Positions 52,530 to 63,096 of a DNA stretch of 64,000 nucleotides are shown here, in pieces. The DNA lies in assembly GCF_021390195.1 (NCBI RefSeq), contig NZ_CP090003.1, forward strand, positions 1,786,001-1,850,000, given 5' to 3'. The notes under the pieces are model-generated. The model was given only the letters and a program-made list of their open reading frames with translations, searched no databases and had not been told where the DNA came from. The translations under genes and the position numbers were made by a program. How positions within the stretch are numbered: position 1 is the stretch's first letter; every line of letters begins with the position of its first letter. This DNA comes from Flagellimonas sp. CMM7. Lineage in GTDB: Bacteria; Bacteroidota; Bacteroidia; Flavobacteriales; Flavobacteriaceae.

Positions 52530-53999
52530 TTAACTGTTCTTTTCCTTAAAGCCAGCAATCATTCCGTATTTCTTTTTTCTATATTGTTCTGTAATCTTGT
52601 CCAGCAGATAATTCTTTAGCGCAAAACCTATAACTCCCAAAAGAGAAAGTGTTATGACCGCAGCTTCCATTGATATGAGATAATAAAGTGCAGTAAAAAT
52701 TAAAATGGGAAGACCCAGCACCGGCAACATAATCAAAAACTGAGTCGCGCTAGTTCCTTGCATATTGCCAAAGGGGCTTTTATCCAAGTCTATTCTTTTT
52801 TTATTGAAAGATCCAAAGAACAGTATCACAGGAATATTTACGCCCAGATTATACAGTGCGCTTCCAAAATTTATGGCCAGGGCATCCCAGCCAAAATAGA
52901 CATAAGGAATGGTCAGTATAAACATTACCAACACACTAACAGATATAAGAGTTGCTTTGGACTCCAAATATTTTCTAAGTGGTATGTTCTGTGCCATCAT
53001 CATACTATAGTAACCACTATCCCATGCAGGAATAAATTGCCCAAAATTGCTTAAGAAAATTCCCGTCATGAAGATTCCCAAAAAAGCAAACATCGGAATC
53101 ATGTTGGCATAAACCTCTTGGGTATAAAATATTAAACCGTAAAACACAAAAAGGAGGGAAATAAAAACTTGGGCTTTGGTTCTTTTGTTGCGCCAAATCA
53201 TTTTAAGGTCTAATTGTAAAAAAGTGCCCATGTCACCAAAGCGTTTTGTCCATGACAAATCGGACGTCTTTACCTCTTTCGTTTTGGACTTTAAAGAAGC
53301 ATCCAAAAAGAGTTTGTTTTTAAGGAGTCTATAATTTAAAGCATATGCCAAGATGGACAGCCCCAGGGGTATTAGTAGAGTAATGGGGTATTGATACAAT
53401 CCGTGAAAAATAGGTCCAAAAAATTCTTTTACGGGTAATAATTGAAAATAATCGAGTCCATATAGGACAACTATAATGCCTCCAATAATTCCCAATGCCT
53501 TGTCACTTTTGTTAACAAGAAAATTGACATAGTTGATGCACAGCACTATAGAGAAAATTGACACAAGCCATAACACTACATTCAAAACAGGATATCCATT
53601 AAACAAAAGCACAATGCCAAAAGGGATAAAAAAGAAAAGTGCCAACAAATTGTAACCAGACACACCTGACCTGCCCAATATATAATGTGCTATGGTGCTT
53701 TTTTTAATCGGAATCAACAATAGTGGTTTAATGTCCATCACCGGAAGCTTCTGCAAAAAATACCTAAAAAGCAGTTCTATTAGGACCCAATAAACCAAAT
53801 ACCCACTAAGTACCCACATTGGAGATTGGTCTGGAAAGGTTTTTCTAAGGATTTCATATAGAAACCCTCCAACAAACACCAAGGCCCCGATCATGTAAAT
53901 ACCAAAAAAAAACATTACAATCTTCAGTGCCAACCCCTTCCTAAATGAAGAGGATCTAAAAAAAGATTTCCATTGAAGATTGATGAAACGTTTAAACAT
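52530..53999 (-). CDS. ABC transporter permease (DUF5687 type)
   Basis: 489 aa with about 12 membrane helices, starting FINLQWKSFFRSSSFRKGLA (a cytoplasmic amphipathic N-terminus) and including FGQFIPAWDSGYYSMMMAQN. It is the Bacteroidota DUF5687 permease family, paired with the ATPase gene downstream. The transported compound is unknown. Confidence 0.82.
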   Translation of the reverse strand: MFKRFINLQWKSFFRSSSFRKGLALKIVMFFFGIYMIGALVFVGGFLYEILRKTFPDQSPMWVLSGYLVYWVLIELLFRYFLQKLPVMDIKPLLLIPIKKSTIAHYILGRSGVSGYNLLALFFFIPFGIVLLFNGYPVLNVVLWLVSIFSIVLCINYVNFLVNKSDKALGIIGGIIVVLYGLDYFQLLPVKEFFGPIFHGLYQYPITLLIPLGLSILAYALNYRLLKNKLFLDASLKSKTKEVKTSDLSWTKRFGDMGTFLQLDLKMIWRNKRTKAQVFISLLFVFYGLIFYTQEVYANMIPMFAFLGIFMTGIFLSNFGQFIPAWDSGYYSMMMAQNIPLRKYLESKATLISVSVLVMFILTIPYVYFGWDALAINFGSALYNLGVNIPVILFFGSFNKKRIDLDKSPFGNMQGTSATQFLIMLPVLGLPILIFTALYYLISMEAAVITLSLLGVIGFALKNYLLDKITEQYRKKKYGMIAGFKEKNS

Positions 54000-54123
54000 G
54001 GGCTGGTGATTTTCTAGATGTTTGTACCTAAAATACTTGATTTGTTACAAAAGGAACGCTTTTTTTAAAATCTGCCTTTCAAAATTACATGAATGCTTAG
54101 TTTTGCAAAAAAATTGATATTCC

Positions 54124-55173
54124 ATGAATGACTTTCATGCATTAAAGATTGCTGCAGTTGATACCTTAACTCCAAATGCAGTAGCGCTTACTTTTGAAGT
54201 TCCCGAAAACCTTAAAAACGTCTTTGCTTTTACTGCAGGTCAGTACATTACCATAAAACATAAAGTTGATGGAAAAGAATTGCGCAGGGCATATTCCATT
54301 TCTTCAGCTCCATCTTCCGGAAAACTTACCGTTGGCATTAAAAAAATGCCAAAAGGCACATTTTCTGTTTATGCAAATGAACGCATTAAAGCAGGAGACG
54401 TTTTAGAAGTTATGCCTCCGGAAGGGCGATTTGTTTTTGAAAGTGTTTCTGAAGCTAAAAACGTGGCGGCATTCGCTGCGGGAAGCGGAATAACTCCTAT
54501 TATGAGCATTGCTCAAACCGTTTTGGAAAGTCATGCAGAAAGTACTTTTGTTTTGGTATTTGGAAACCAATCTCCTGAAGAAACCATGTACCTAAAGGCC
54601 GTACAAGAGCTTCAAGATAAATACACCAATAGATTTTTTGTTGAATATATCTATAGTCGTTCGCAAGCAGAAAATGCGCTGTTTGGTAGAATTGAAACCT
54701 CAACGGTGAATTTTGTAATCAAAAATAAGTTCAAGGATGTTTCTTTTGATGTCTTCTATTTATGTGGTCCAGAAGAAATGATTACCACAGTTTCCGATAC
54801 CCTAAAAAATAATGGGATCTCTGAAGAGAAAGTCTTGTTTGAACTGTTCACAAGTCCTGATACGGAAGATACGTTGGCAGAAGAATTGGATGGTAAAACA
54901 AAGGTTGAAGTACTTGTAGACGACGAGACCTTTTCTATTACTATGGATAAGAAAGAATTGGTGCTTGATGCCGTTCTTAAGCAGGATATTAATGCTCCCT
55001 ATTCCTGTCAAGGTGGAGTGTGCAGTAGTTGTATTGCAAGGATTACTGAGGGGAAAGCCGAAATGGTCAAAAACCAAATACTAACGGATGGGGAAGTTGC
55101 AGAAGGATTGGTTTTAACATGCCAGGCACATCCTTTGACCCCAACACTTAAGGTTGATTATGATGATGTGTAA
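54124..55173 (+). CDS. Ferredoxin-NADP reductase-like oxygenase reductase with 2Fe-2S domain
   Basis: 349 aa. The FAD domain has RRAYSIS (54-60) and the NAD(P) part FAAGSGITPIMS. The C-terminal plant-type ferredoxin has C295, C300, C303 and C333. This resembles the reductase of phenylacetyl-CoA epoxidase (PaaE/PaaK) and related oxygenases, but no oxygenase subunit is next to it, so it may serve several partners. Confidence 0.88.
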   Translation: MNDFHALKIAAVDTLTPNAVALTFEVPENLKNVFAFTAGQYITIKHKVDGKELRRAYSISSAPSSGKLTVGIKKMPKGTFSVYANERIKAGDVLEVMPPEGRFVFESVSEAKNVAAFAAGSGITPIMSIAQTVLESHAESTFVLVFGNQSPEETMYLKAVQELQDKYTNRFFVEYIYSRSQAENALFGRIETSTVNFVIKNKFKDVSFDVFYLCGPEEMITTVSDTLKNNGISEEKVLFELFTSPDTEDTLAEELDGKTKVEVLVDDETFSITMDKKELVLDAVLKQDINAPYSCQGGVCSSCIARITEGKAEMVKNQILTDGEVAEGLVLTCQAHPLTPTLKVDYDDV

Positions 55174-55219
55174 ATAATTGAAAGCCGCGTCGAATCTGCT
55201 GTAAATTTTCTATTTCATT

Positions 55220-56008
55220 TTACTTTTTTGCTTTTAATTGCCCTTCTATGGCTCTACTGCCATGGTCGTAACCAATTGTAAAAGCTTTTTGAATACCCTT
55301 TTTATCGAGGAACCCTATTTTCTCTAATGCTTTGGGCTCAATAAACAAATCACATTCTTGTAGTTTTTGGTGACATGAGGCATAAATCATCAAGCCTGTA
55401 ACACGTCCCGCCAATTGAAGGGAATTTCTAAGGTCTTTCTTTTGTACTTCTCCAGCTATAGAAACATTGCTTCCAATAATAAAATCAGCCCTCCCATCTA
55501 CGTACTCTTTGGGAAAATTGTTCATTACCCCTCCATCTGCGTATAGGGTTCTGTTTATTTCAACGGGGCTAAATACTGGAGTTAGGGCCGCAGAGGCCAA
55601 CAAAGGTTTAATAAGCGTCCCTTTATAAAATACTTTTTCCTCTCCTTTGAGCAAATCGGTAGCCACGACATATAGAGGCTTTTCTAAACCTTCAAAGGAG
55701 TTTTGGGGGAAATAACTTTTAAAAATATTAAAATACCTTTCGGTATCTATAAAGCCAGGTTTACTAATTGCAAAGAAATTATATTGGAACAAGGGAGTGT
55801 CCTTAAAAAACTGTAACATATCCTCCACGGAGTTTCCATTTGCATATAAAGCACCTACCAAGGCGCCCACACTAGAACCTGCTATTACTTTAGCATCCAG
55901 TCCAAATTCCTTCATGGCTTTTATCAATCCAATATGAGCCATTCCACGAATTCCTCCTCCCGAAAGAACCATTCCTATAGATTTTGCTCCGGTAATTGTT
56001 GTGTTCAT
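55220..56008 (-). CDS. Patatin-like phospholipase
   Basis: 262 aa. The oxyanion loop SGGGIRG (16-22), nucleophile motif GSSVG (44-48, S46) and the catalytic DGG (D158 in LYADGGVMNN) are all present. It hydrolyses acyl chains, in the cytoplasm or at the membrane. No signal peptide is seen. Confidence 0.9.
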   Translation of the reverse strand: MNTTITGAKSIGMVLSGGGIRGMAHIGLIKAMKEFGLDAKVIAGSSVGALVGALYANGNSVEDMLQFFKDTPLFQYNFFAISKPGFIDTERYFNIFKSYFPQNSFEGLEKPLYVVATDLLKGEEKVFYKGTLIKPLLASAALTPVFSPVEINRTLYADGGVMNNFPKEYVDGRADFIIGSNVSIAGEVQKKDLRNSLQLAGRVTGLMIYASCHQKLQECDLFIEPKALEKIGFLDKKGIQKAFTIGYDHGSRAIEGQLKAKK

Positions 56009-56319
56009 GAGATAAGTAGATTAAAAGCATTGCAAATTTAGTCTCTAGAGGCTAAAACCAAGGTTTTACAATTGTTTTTTAAGAGAACATTACCGACTTG
56101 CCAGTCTGTTACCTCCAAATATGATCATCATTTAGACAGTTCGTCGATCCCTCTTCGATTTTAATCTTTACTTATTGATATGCATCCAATTCCAAAACCG
56201 ACTAGCCGGTCGGAATGTTAAAATTGACATTTATCAAAGAAAAATGTAATCTCTAACCCTCCTTTTCGACCAAAGCCTAGATAGATATTTATCGTAAGTT
56301 TACGATAGTATAGTAAACC
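56009..56319. promoter_or_regulatory. Intergenic region with two palindromes ahead of the DUF2064/Sus unit
   Basis: CCGAC-TAGCCG-GTCGG lies at 56198-56213, similar to TetR-type operators, and TATCGTAA-GT-TTACGATA at 56290-56307 ends 12 bp before the TTG start. No gene is seen in these 311 bp. No regulator gene is adjacent. Confidence 0.5.
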
Positions 56320-57018
56320 TTGAAAAACACTTTCTCAAAAGAAACGGCAATCTTGATTTTTGCGAATTCCGCAGTTGCGGAAACTCGCCATAAAAAGACT
56401 GTGGCAAATTTAGATTTGTTCCGTGCATTAAATGAGCGCGCGGTTAAAACTGCCAAAGCTTCCGCATTACCTTATTTCCACTTTACCGAAAAAGAACAAC
56501 AGGGCACAACTTTTGGAGAACGTTTTTCCAATGCCATCCAAGCAATTTATGACAAGGGCTATAAAAATGTTATTACCATTGGTAATGATAGCCCTCAATT
56601 AAAGGCCTCGCATATTATTGAGGCTGAAAAGCAATTACAACTTGGTAAAACCGTACTAGGACCTTCTTCTGATGGTGGTTTTTATCTGATGGGGCTCCAT
56701 CATTCAAATTTTGACCCAACCTTATTTCTAAGATTGCCTTGGCAACGTTTTGGGCTTTTCAATAAGATTTCCCAATTATTTGAAAGTTATGATTCGCATC
56801 TATATAGGCTTCCTGTTTTACACGATATTGATACAGTAGCAGATATCAGGACCTTATTAAACTTTTCCAAAACGGTTGGTTCTTCCATTTTAAAAATTCT
56901 AGATTCCTTCATAAAAAGGAGTGTTCGTATTGTTTCCAAAAACGTTCAAATACTCCAACATCATTTTACCTCTCTTCATTTTAACAAGGGTTCACCTGTC
57001 TTGATGCAATTTTCCTAA
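56320..57018 (+). CDS. DUF2064 transferase (rSAM/selenodomain-associated transferase 1; arsenosugar-type)
   Basis: 232 aa. TTG at 56320 is the only start; TAA lies six bases upstream in frame. AILIFANSAVAETRHKKTVA, NVITIGNDSPQLKASHI and GPSSDGGFYLMGLHHSNF match the family linked with arsenosugar biosynthesis in many bacteria. It precedes SusC by 55 bp. A palindrome abuts the start, suggesting tight control. The last 40 residues are atypical. Confidence 0.75.
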   Translation: MKNTFSKETAILIFANSAVAETRHKKTVANLDLFRALNERAVKTAKASALPYFHFTEKEQQGTTFGERFSNAIQAIYDKGYKNVITIGNDSPQLKASHIIEAEKQLQLGKTVLGPSSDGGFYLMGLHHSNFDPTLFLRLPWQRFGLFNKISQLFESYDSHLYRLPVLHDIDTVADIRTLLNFSKTVGSSILKILDSFIKRSVRIVSKNVQILQHHFTSLHFNKGSPVLMQFS

Positions 57019-57073
57019 GCATTAATAAGTAGTGACATTTCTGTCATGCAAAGACTAACGATTAAACCCATAA

Positions 57074-60000
57074 ATGAAATATATTTTATTGGCCATGGCG
57101 TTGCTCATTGGAGTGAGCCATCAAGCACAACAAACCATCTCTGGTAAGGTTACGGATGTAAACAATGTCCCTGTTCCCTTTGTCAACATTATTTTGGTTG
57201 GCACAGCAACAGGCACAACTACTAATCAGCAAGGAAACTATTCTATTGATATTCCTGCTTCTTCATCCGTTCTTGAATTTTCTGTTCTAGGATACCAAAC
57301 GCAAACCATCACCATAAACAATAGGACAACAATCAATGTTCAACTTATTGAATCCTCCGAACAATTAGAAGAAGTGGTATTGACCGCTTTAGGTTTAAAA
57401 AGGGAAACCAAAGAGTTAGGTTATGTAGTACAAAGCCTTGATACTAAAGGTGTCACAGAAGTAAAGGCCGTTAATTTTCTGGATAATTTAGCAGGGAAAC
57501 TGGCTGGTGTAACTATTAGTCAAGGCGCAACGGGAGTTGGTTCCACTTCGCGAATTAGTATTCGAGGTGAAGCTTCTTTCTCTAACAACAATCCGTTGTT
57601 CGTGGTGGATGGAGTGCCCATAAATAACAATTCCGTTTTTAATTTTACCAATGAGGCCGCCGCAGGTTTTCAAGAGGTTGATTTTGGTAATGGTGCCATG
57701 GAGGTAAACCCAGACGATATTGCCGAAGTTTCGGTGCTTAAGGGTCCAAGTGCCGCTGCACTTTATGGAACGCGAGCAGCCAACGGTGTTATTGTTATAG
57801 AAACCAAAGATGGCTCAAAAAGCAAAGGTCTTGGCATCAGTTATAATACCAGTTTTTTTGTGGACTCTGCTTTTAAGTTACCTGAATTTCAGAATCAATA
57901 CGGACAAGGACAGTCCGGAGTGTTTGAATTTGTTGATGGGCTAGGAGGTGGAACTAGTGATAATATTACCTATAGTTGGGGGCCAAGGCTGGATGTTGGT
58001 AACCTCATTCCGCAGTTTGATAGCCCCGTTACCCTGCCGGATGGAACTGTGGTAAGGGGAGGTGACACTTCATTATATAATGGGTTGCCCATTACTCCCA
58101 CCGAGTTTCGTTCAAATCCTGATAATTTGAAGGATCTTTATGAAACCGGAACAACTTTCATCAATAATCTAGCAATTTCATCTGCTTTTGACAAAGGAAA
58201 CTTTCGTCTTTCATTTACAGATTTACGCAGTGAGTCCATTATTCCAGGTGTCAACTTGGATAGACAGACAATAAGTGCCAGACTTACTTTTAAGCCAACG
58301 GAAAAACTGCTTATCAATTCATCCATCAGTTACGTAAACTCGCAAAGTGATAACAGACCATCTAGTGGTTACGGCTCTGAAAATGTGAATTACTCTTTAG
58401 TTGCATGGGGGCCTCGCTCCTTAAATATTGATAGTCTTAGGGATTATTGGCAACCTGGCCTGGAAGGTGTACAGCAATTTTCATACAACTATACTTTCTT
58501 TGATAATCCGTTTTTCATCCTGTTTGAAAATAGAAACTCATTCAATAGAGATAGGGTATTTGGCAATGTTTCCGCTTCCTATGATATTTCCGATAACATA
58601 ACCGCCACCATTAGGACAGGTATGGATTATTCTGATGAGCTTCGCCAATTTAGGCGCTCCTTTAGTTCCAACCGCTTTGCCAATGGAGGGTATGCCGAGC
58701 ATGATGTGTTCTACAGAGAAATCAATACCGATTTCTTGTTAAATTATAACAACACCTTTGGTGACTTTAAAGTTGATGTTTCCCTTGGCGGAAATCGTTT
58801 GGACCAAAAAGCGTTCACCTCACAATCGCAAGCAACCAGTTTGGCACAACCCGGTATTTTTAGGCTATCAAATGCTGCATCTCCTCTCGAGGTTTTCGAA
58901 TTTGAGTCCAACAAACGTATCAATAGTTTTTATGGTCTGGCAAAGTTTGGCTACAAAGATTTCCTCTTTTTGGACATCACAGGGCGCAACGATTGGTCGA
59001 GCGCATTGGCCACACCATTTTCTGTAGATAACACTTCGTTCTTTTACCCATCGGTCTCCAGTAGTTTTATTCTTTCGGAAGTAATTGAATTGCCTCAAGC
59101 CGTTTCATTTGCAAAACTACGTGCTAGCTGGGCCCAGGTTGGGAATGACACAAACCCCTATCAAACTACAGGGGCTTTTGTAGCGCAAACCCCATTTAAT
59201 GGGCAACCTACTTTTAGTGATCAGAATGTCATAGCAAACCCTAATCTAAGACCAGAACAGACCTCTTCTTTTGAAGTTGGAGCAGATGTTCGGTTGTTTG
59301 GAGATCGGTTGAATTTTGACATCTCATATTACAATGCGGTTACAAAGGATCAAATTATTTCTTTACCTATTGGCATTTCGTCAGGTTTTACCCAGCAAGT
59401 CGTCAATGGTGGTAGGGTACGGTCCAAAGGACTTGAGATTATAGCCGGTCTTACCCCAATCAGCAATGAAAACTTTAGCTGGAACAGCACCTTCAATTTT
59501 AGTAGAAACCGGGCCACTGTAGAAGATTTGCCGCAAGAAGCGGGTCGATTGACTTTGGCTTTTTCCAGAATCTATGACAGTCAAAACCAAACGGTATTTT
59601 TACAGGTTGAAGAAGGCGGTAGGATCGGTGACCTATACGGAACAGGGTATTTAAAAAATGATAATGGCGATTTCATTTTAACTGATGAGGGTCGATTTAT
59701 TCCTGATAACACATTGCAAAAATTAGGGAATAACAATCCAGATTTTATGTTGGGTTTCAACAATCAATTTCAATACAAGAATTGGGATTTAGGTTTTCTG
59801 TTGGATTGGCGCCAGGGCGGAATCATTGTATCTAGGACCAGAGCATTAGGTAATGTTGGTGGGCAATTGGCAGAAACCGCATTTAGACCTGAAGAAGGCA
59901 TTGTTCCAAACGGAGTGGTGAATGTAGGAACCACAGAAAATCCTGTTTTTGAACAAAACACCGTTGCAGTTTCCGCAGAAAGTTATTACAGGCAGTTTTT

Positions 60001-60277
60001 TGACCGAAACCATGAAGAAAACAATGTCTACGATGCTTCTTTTTTAAAGCTAAGGCAGGTATCCATTGGGTACACGTTCAAAAGTTTTCAATTGTTCCAA
60101 AATGATGCGAGCTTAAGACTATCCCTAATTGGCCGTAACCTTTTTGCCATAACAGAAAACCCACATTTTGACCCAGAGCAGTTTGCCGTGCAAGGAAACA
60201 GTTTTGTTGGAGGAGTAGAAGATTTATCCTATGCCACATCAAGAAGTATTGGATTTAAAGCCGGGTTTAATTTTTAA
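57074..60277 (+). CDS. SusC/RagA TonB-linked outer-membrane transporter
   Basis: 1067 aa. Signal peptide (MKYILLAMALLIGVSHQAQ), carboxypeptidase-regulatory-like domain (ISGKVTDVNNVPVPFVNIIL), plug (LDNLAGKLAGVTISQGATGV; FVVDGVPINNNS) and a large beta-barrel ending in SIGFKAGFNF. It imports a large substrate captured by the SusD lipoprotein encoded next. The substrate is not evident; no polysaccharidase lies in this unit. Confidence 0.95.
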   Translation: MKYILLAMALLIGVSHQAQQTISGKVTDVNNVPVPFVNIILVGTATGTTTNQQGNYSIDIPASSSVLEFSVLGYQTQTITINNRTTINVQLIESSEQLEEVVLTALGLKRETKELGYVVQSLDTKGVTEVKAVNFLDNLAGKLAGVTISQGATGVGSTSRISIRGEASFSNNNPLFVVDGVPINNNSVFNFTNEAAAGFQEVDFGNGAMEVNPDDIAEVSVLKGPSAAALYGTRAANGVIVIETKDGSKSKGLGISYNTSFFVDSAFKLPEFQNQYGQGQSGVFEFVDGLGGGTSDNITYSWGPRLDVGNLIPQFDSPVTLPDGTVVRGGDTSLYNGLPITPTEFRSNPDNLKDLYETGTTFINNLAISSAFDKGNFRLSFTDLRSESIIPGVNLDRQTISARLTFKPTEKLLINSSISYVNSQSDNRPSSGYGSENVNYSLVAWGPRSLNIDSLRDYWQPGLEGVQQFSYNYTFFDNPFFILFENRNSFNRDRVFGNVSASYDISDNITATIRTGMDYSDELRQFRRSFSSNRFANGGYAEHDVFYREINTDFLLNYNNTFGDFKVDVSLGGNRLDQKAFTSQSQATSLAQPGIFRLSNAASPLEVFEFESNKRINSFYGLAKFGYKDFLFLDITGRNDWSSALATPFSVDNTSFFYPSVSSSFILSEVIELPQAVSFAKLRASWAQVGNDTNPYQTTGAFVAQTPFNGQPTFSDQNVIANPNLRPEQTSSFEVGADVRLFGDRLNFDISYYNAVTKDQIISLPIGISSGFTQQVVNGGRVRSKGLEIIAGLTPISNENFSWNSTFNFSRNRATVEDLPQEAGRLTLAFSRIYDSQNQTVFLQVEEGGRIGDLYGTGYLKNDNGDFILTDEGRFIPDNTLQKLGNNNPDFMLGFNNQFQYKNWDLGFLLDWRQGGIIVSRTRALGNVGGQLAETAFRPEEGIVPNGVVNVGTTENPVFEQNTVAVSAESYYRQFFDRNHEENNVYDASFLKLRQVSIGYTFKSFQLFQNDASLRLSLIGRNLFAITENPHFDPEQFAVQGNSFVGGVEDLSYATSRSIGFKAGFNF

Positions 60278-60278
60278 G

Positions 60279-61739
60279 ATGAAGAATATGAAAAACACAT
60301 ATAAAACAATAACATCTTTAGTTTTGGCTTTGTTACTTGTTGCTTCATGTACCAAAGATTTTGAAGAAATAAACACCAATCCCAATCAGCCTTTGTCTGT
60401 ACAACCAAGTTTGTTGCTTAGACAGGTTATCTATGACTATGGAGAGCAAATGTCTTATGAAGGATTTACTGCTGGTAATCTTCTAGGGCAATATACTACA
60501 GCTCTGGATTTCAATCTTTTTGATCGCCACGATTTAAAATCGCCGCAATTGGGAGGTAACCCATGGCCTATATTTTTCCAAAACCTAAGGGATAATGAAA
60601 GTATAATCCAATTGGCAATGGAAAACGAGACCTTTGCTGTGTACGAAGGCCCTTCCCGGATTCTAAAAGCATATATGGCGGCGGCACTTACAGACCTTTT
60701 TGGGGATGTCCCCTATTTTGAAGCATTTAGAGGAAAAGAAGGAACAGTTACCCCTATTTATGATTCCCAAGAAACCATTTATACTGGTGATGATGGAATT
60801 TTGGACAACCTAAACAAAGGTATTGCTGCTTTGGAAAATTATTCTGGAAGTATTTCTCTGGAAGGAGATATTCTTTTTAATGGAGATTTAGAGGGATGGA
60901 TTCGTTTTGCGAATTCCCTTCGGATAAAATCCTTAATGCGAATTTCAAATCAAACAGATGTTTCCAACGATTTACAGTCGATTTTTACAAGCGGAAGTTT
61001 TATAGCTGTGAATGCTGAAAATGCCATTTTCAATTTTACGGATGGCGAGCCTAATAATTTCCGTTTGGCAAGATTGCGTATTGGCGACTTTAACAATTTT
61101 GTCCTATCAGAAACTATGGAAGAGGTTCTTGTTGGGTTTAACGATCCAAGAATTGAAACACTTTTTAGACCTTTTAGCAACAGTGATTCAGGGGAGTTCA
61201 ATGGATTGCTCAATGGTATTGATGCTACTCAAAATGCTGCAGTATTGGCTGATTTTTCTCTGGCAGGAACCGTTTTTAGGGAAAACACAGGACAATTGGA
61301 CGCCAATTTTATAACAAGCTGGGAAACTCATTTTCTTTTGGCGGAAGCAGCAGAACGGGGTTTGATTACGGCAGACCCGCAACAACTTTATGAGATAGGA
61401 GTAACACAGGCTTTCGAATATTGGCAAGTGGATCTTCCTGCGGATTACTTAACTAGCAGTGCGCCTTACGGCACAGGTGGAGATACCTCGATTCAGCAAA
61501 TCATCACTCAAAAATGGATTGCAAATATCATCAATGGTTATGAAGGTTGGATTGAGTACCGCAGAACTGGCTTTCCACAGTTAAAGACGATATCCGCAAG
61601 TTTAAACAATGATATCATTCCTGTTCGCATGCCTTATCCAGCTGAAGAAGAAGCGCTCAATAGTGTTAACTATGCAGATGCAGCTTCAAGAACAGATGGA
61701 AATAGTATAAACGTTCCTGTTTGGTGGGACAATAATTAG
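60279..61739 (+). CDS. SusD/RagB family outer-membrane lipoprotein
   Basis: 486 aa from the ATG at 60279, one base after the SusC stop (60288 is an alternative). The signal peptide ends LLLVASC with CTKDFEEINTNPNQP following. TPR-like helices and the C-terminus VPVWWDNN fit SusD. It is the lid and substrate-binding partner of SusC. Confidence 0.93.
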   Translation: MKNMKNTYKTITSLVLALLLVASCTKDFEEINTNPNQPLSVQPSLLLRQVIYDYGEQMSYEGFTAGNLLGQYTTALDFNLFDRHDLKSPQLGGNPWPIFFQNLRDNESIIQLAMENETFAVYEGPSRILKAYMAAALTDLFGDVPYFEAFRGKEGTVTPIYDSQETIYTGDDGILDNLNKGIAALENYSGSISLEGDILFNGDLEGWIRFANSLRIKSLMRISNQTDVSNDLQSIFTSGSFIAVNAENAIFNFTDGEPNNFRLARLRIGDFNNFVLSETMEEVLVGFNDPRIETLFRPFSNSDSGEFNGLLNGIDATQNAAVLADFSLAGTVFRENTGQLDANFITSWETHFLLAEAAERGLITADPQQLYEIGVTQAFEYWQVDLPADYLTSSAPYGTGGDTSIQQIITQKWIANIINGYEGWIEYRRTGFPQLKTISASLNNDIIPVRMPYPAEEEALNSVNYADAASRTDGNSINVPVWWDNN

Positions 61740-61755
61740 TAATTAAGAGAAGTAA

Positions 61756-63096
61756 ATGACTGAGGCAATTTTTTGGCAATGGAGTTTGGTAATAGCATCT
61801 AGCTTGGTGCTGTTCCTAATCTCTCCTTTGGCTAAAAATACCAATCAGTTTTTTAATGCTGTTTATCAAAAAAAGACCCCTAACAGCTTTGTGCTTATGG
61901 GGTCTTTGGTCATTTCATGGATCTTTGCAAAAAGTATAACCAATGCCGCCAATCTAGGTTTGGAATTTGGTATAGTTGGGGGCGCAGCCTACGCTGCATA
62001 TTATCTCTCTTTTGCCGTAGCAGGTATTGTTATTTATAGAATGCGAAAGTCTGGAGGTTTTAAAAGCATTCACCATTTTCTTATTTCAAAATTTGGAAAA
62101 ACCGCGGTAGCTGTCTTTTCAATTTTAATTACCATTCGTTTGTTCAATGAGGTTTGGAGCAATACAATGGTAATCGGTTCTTATTTTGGGGATATGGGCT
62201 CTACGCCATATTACTTATCCATATTGGTTTTTACCGTGTTGACCTTGGCCTATGCCCTAAAAGGGGGATTGAGCAGCTCCATCTTTACGGACAGCATTCA
62301 AATGGTGTTGTTCTCCATATTGCTTCTAGTGATTTTATGGAATGTTTTTGCCGCAGATAGCACCTTTTCTGGAGGAACGGTGATAACCTCAGGGGTTTGG
62401 TCTTTTGAAACTGGGCTCAATTTGCTTTTTGCTGCGGTCCTTCAATCGTTTAGTTATCCTTTTCATGATCCTGTATTAACAGATAGGGGGTTTTTAAGTT
62501 CTCATAAGATTACATTAAAGAGTTTTTTATGGGCCAGTATTATTGGAGGGTTATGTATTGTTTTATTTAGCATTATTGGTGTCTACGCACAGCATCAGGG
62601 CTTTGCAGGTCAGGCTGCCGTTGTTGTAGGCCAGTCCTTTGGCATTGTTATTTTATTGGTCATCAACTTTATCATGATCACTTCGGCGGCATCAACGTTG
62701 GATTCTACCTTTTCATCTTTTTCAAAATTACTTTCAATAGACCTGCAGCTTGGAAACAGTTTAACTTTTGGGCGCATTGCAATGGTATTGATTGCGTTCT
62801 TAGGAACAATTCCCGTTTTTTTGGATGCTGAAATTCTTTCGGCTACTACTATCAGTGGGACTATGGTCATAGGATTGACACCCGTTTTTATGTTTTGGAA
62901 GAAATCACCTCCTAAAATAAGTTTTCATTTAAGTGTTTTCTGCGGGTTGCTATTTGGCTTTTTATTGATTTTTGACTGGTTTCCCAAATCATTGATTTTT
63001 ACCACAGGAAAGTATGCAGATTTGCTTTGGATTAATTTCTGGGGCATTCTATGTTGTATCACCTTATATTTGACGCCTTTATGGATAAAGAAATAA
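61756..63096 (+). CDS. Sodium:solute symporter family protein
   Basis: 446 aa with about 12 membrane helices. SIFTDSIQMVLFSIL and FIMITSAASTLDSTFSSFSK match SSS-family helices. It would import a small solute with Na+; substrate unknown. It lies 16 bp after SusD and overlaps the next gene by 16 bases, so the four genes form one unit. Confidence 0.85.
   Translation: MTEAIFWQWSLVIASSLVLFLISPLAKNTNQFFNAVYQKKTPNSFVLMGSLVISWIFAKSITNAANLGLEFGIVGGAAYAAYYLSFAVAGIVIYRMRKSGGFKSIHHFLISKFGKTAVAVFSILITIRLFNEVWSNTMVIGSYFGDMGSTPYYLSILVFTVLTLAYALKGGLSSSIFTDSIQMVLFSILLLVILWNVFAADSTFSGGTVITSGVWSFETGLNLLFAAVLQSFSYPFHDPVLTDRGFLSSHKITLKSFLWASIIGGLCIVLFSIIGVYAQHQGFAGQAAVVVGQSFGIVILLVINFIMITSAASTLDSTFSSFSKLLSIDLQLGNSLTFGRIAMVLIAFLGTIPVFLDAEILSATTISGTMVIGLTPVFMFWKKSPPKISFHLSVFCGLLFGFLLIFDWFPKSLIFTTGKYADLLWINFWGILCCITLYLTPLWIKK

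Noticed and set aside
56100-56319. tRNA or riboswitch in the longer intergenic regions
   Set aside because: No TTCGA-type T-arm with matching acceptor stem and no recognisable aptamer was found here or in the other gaps.
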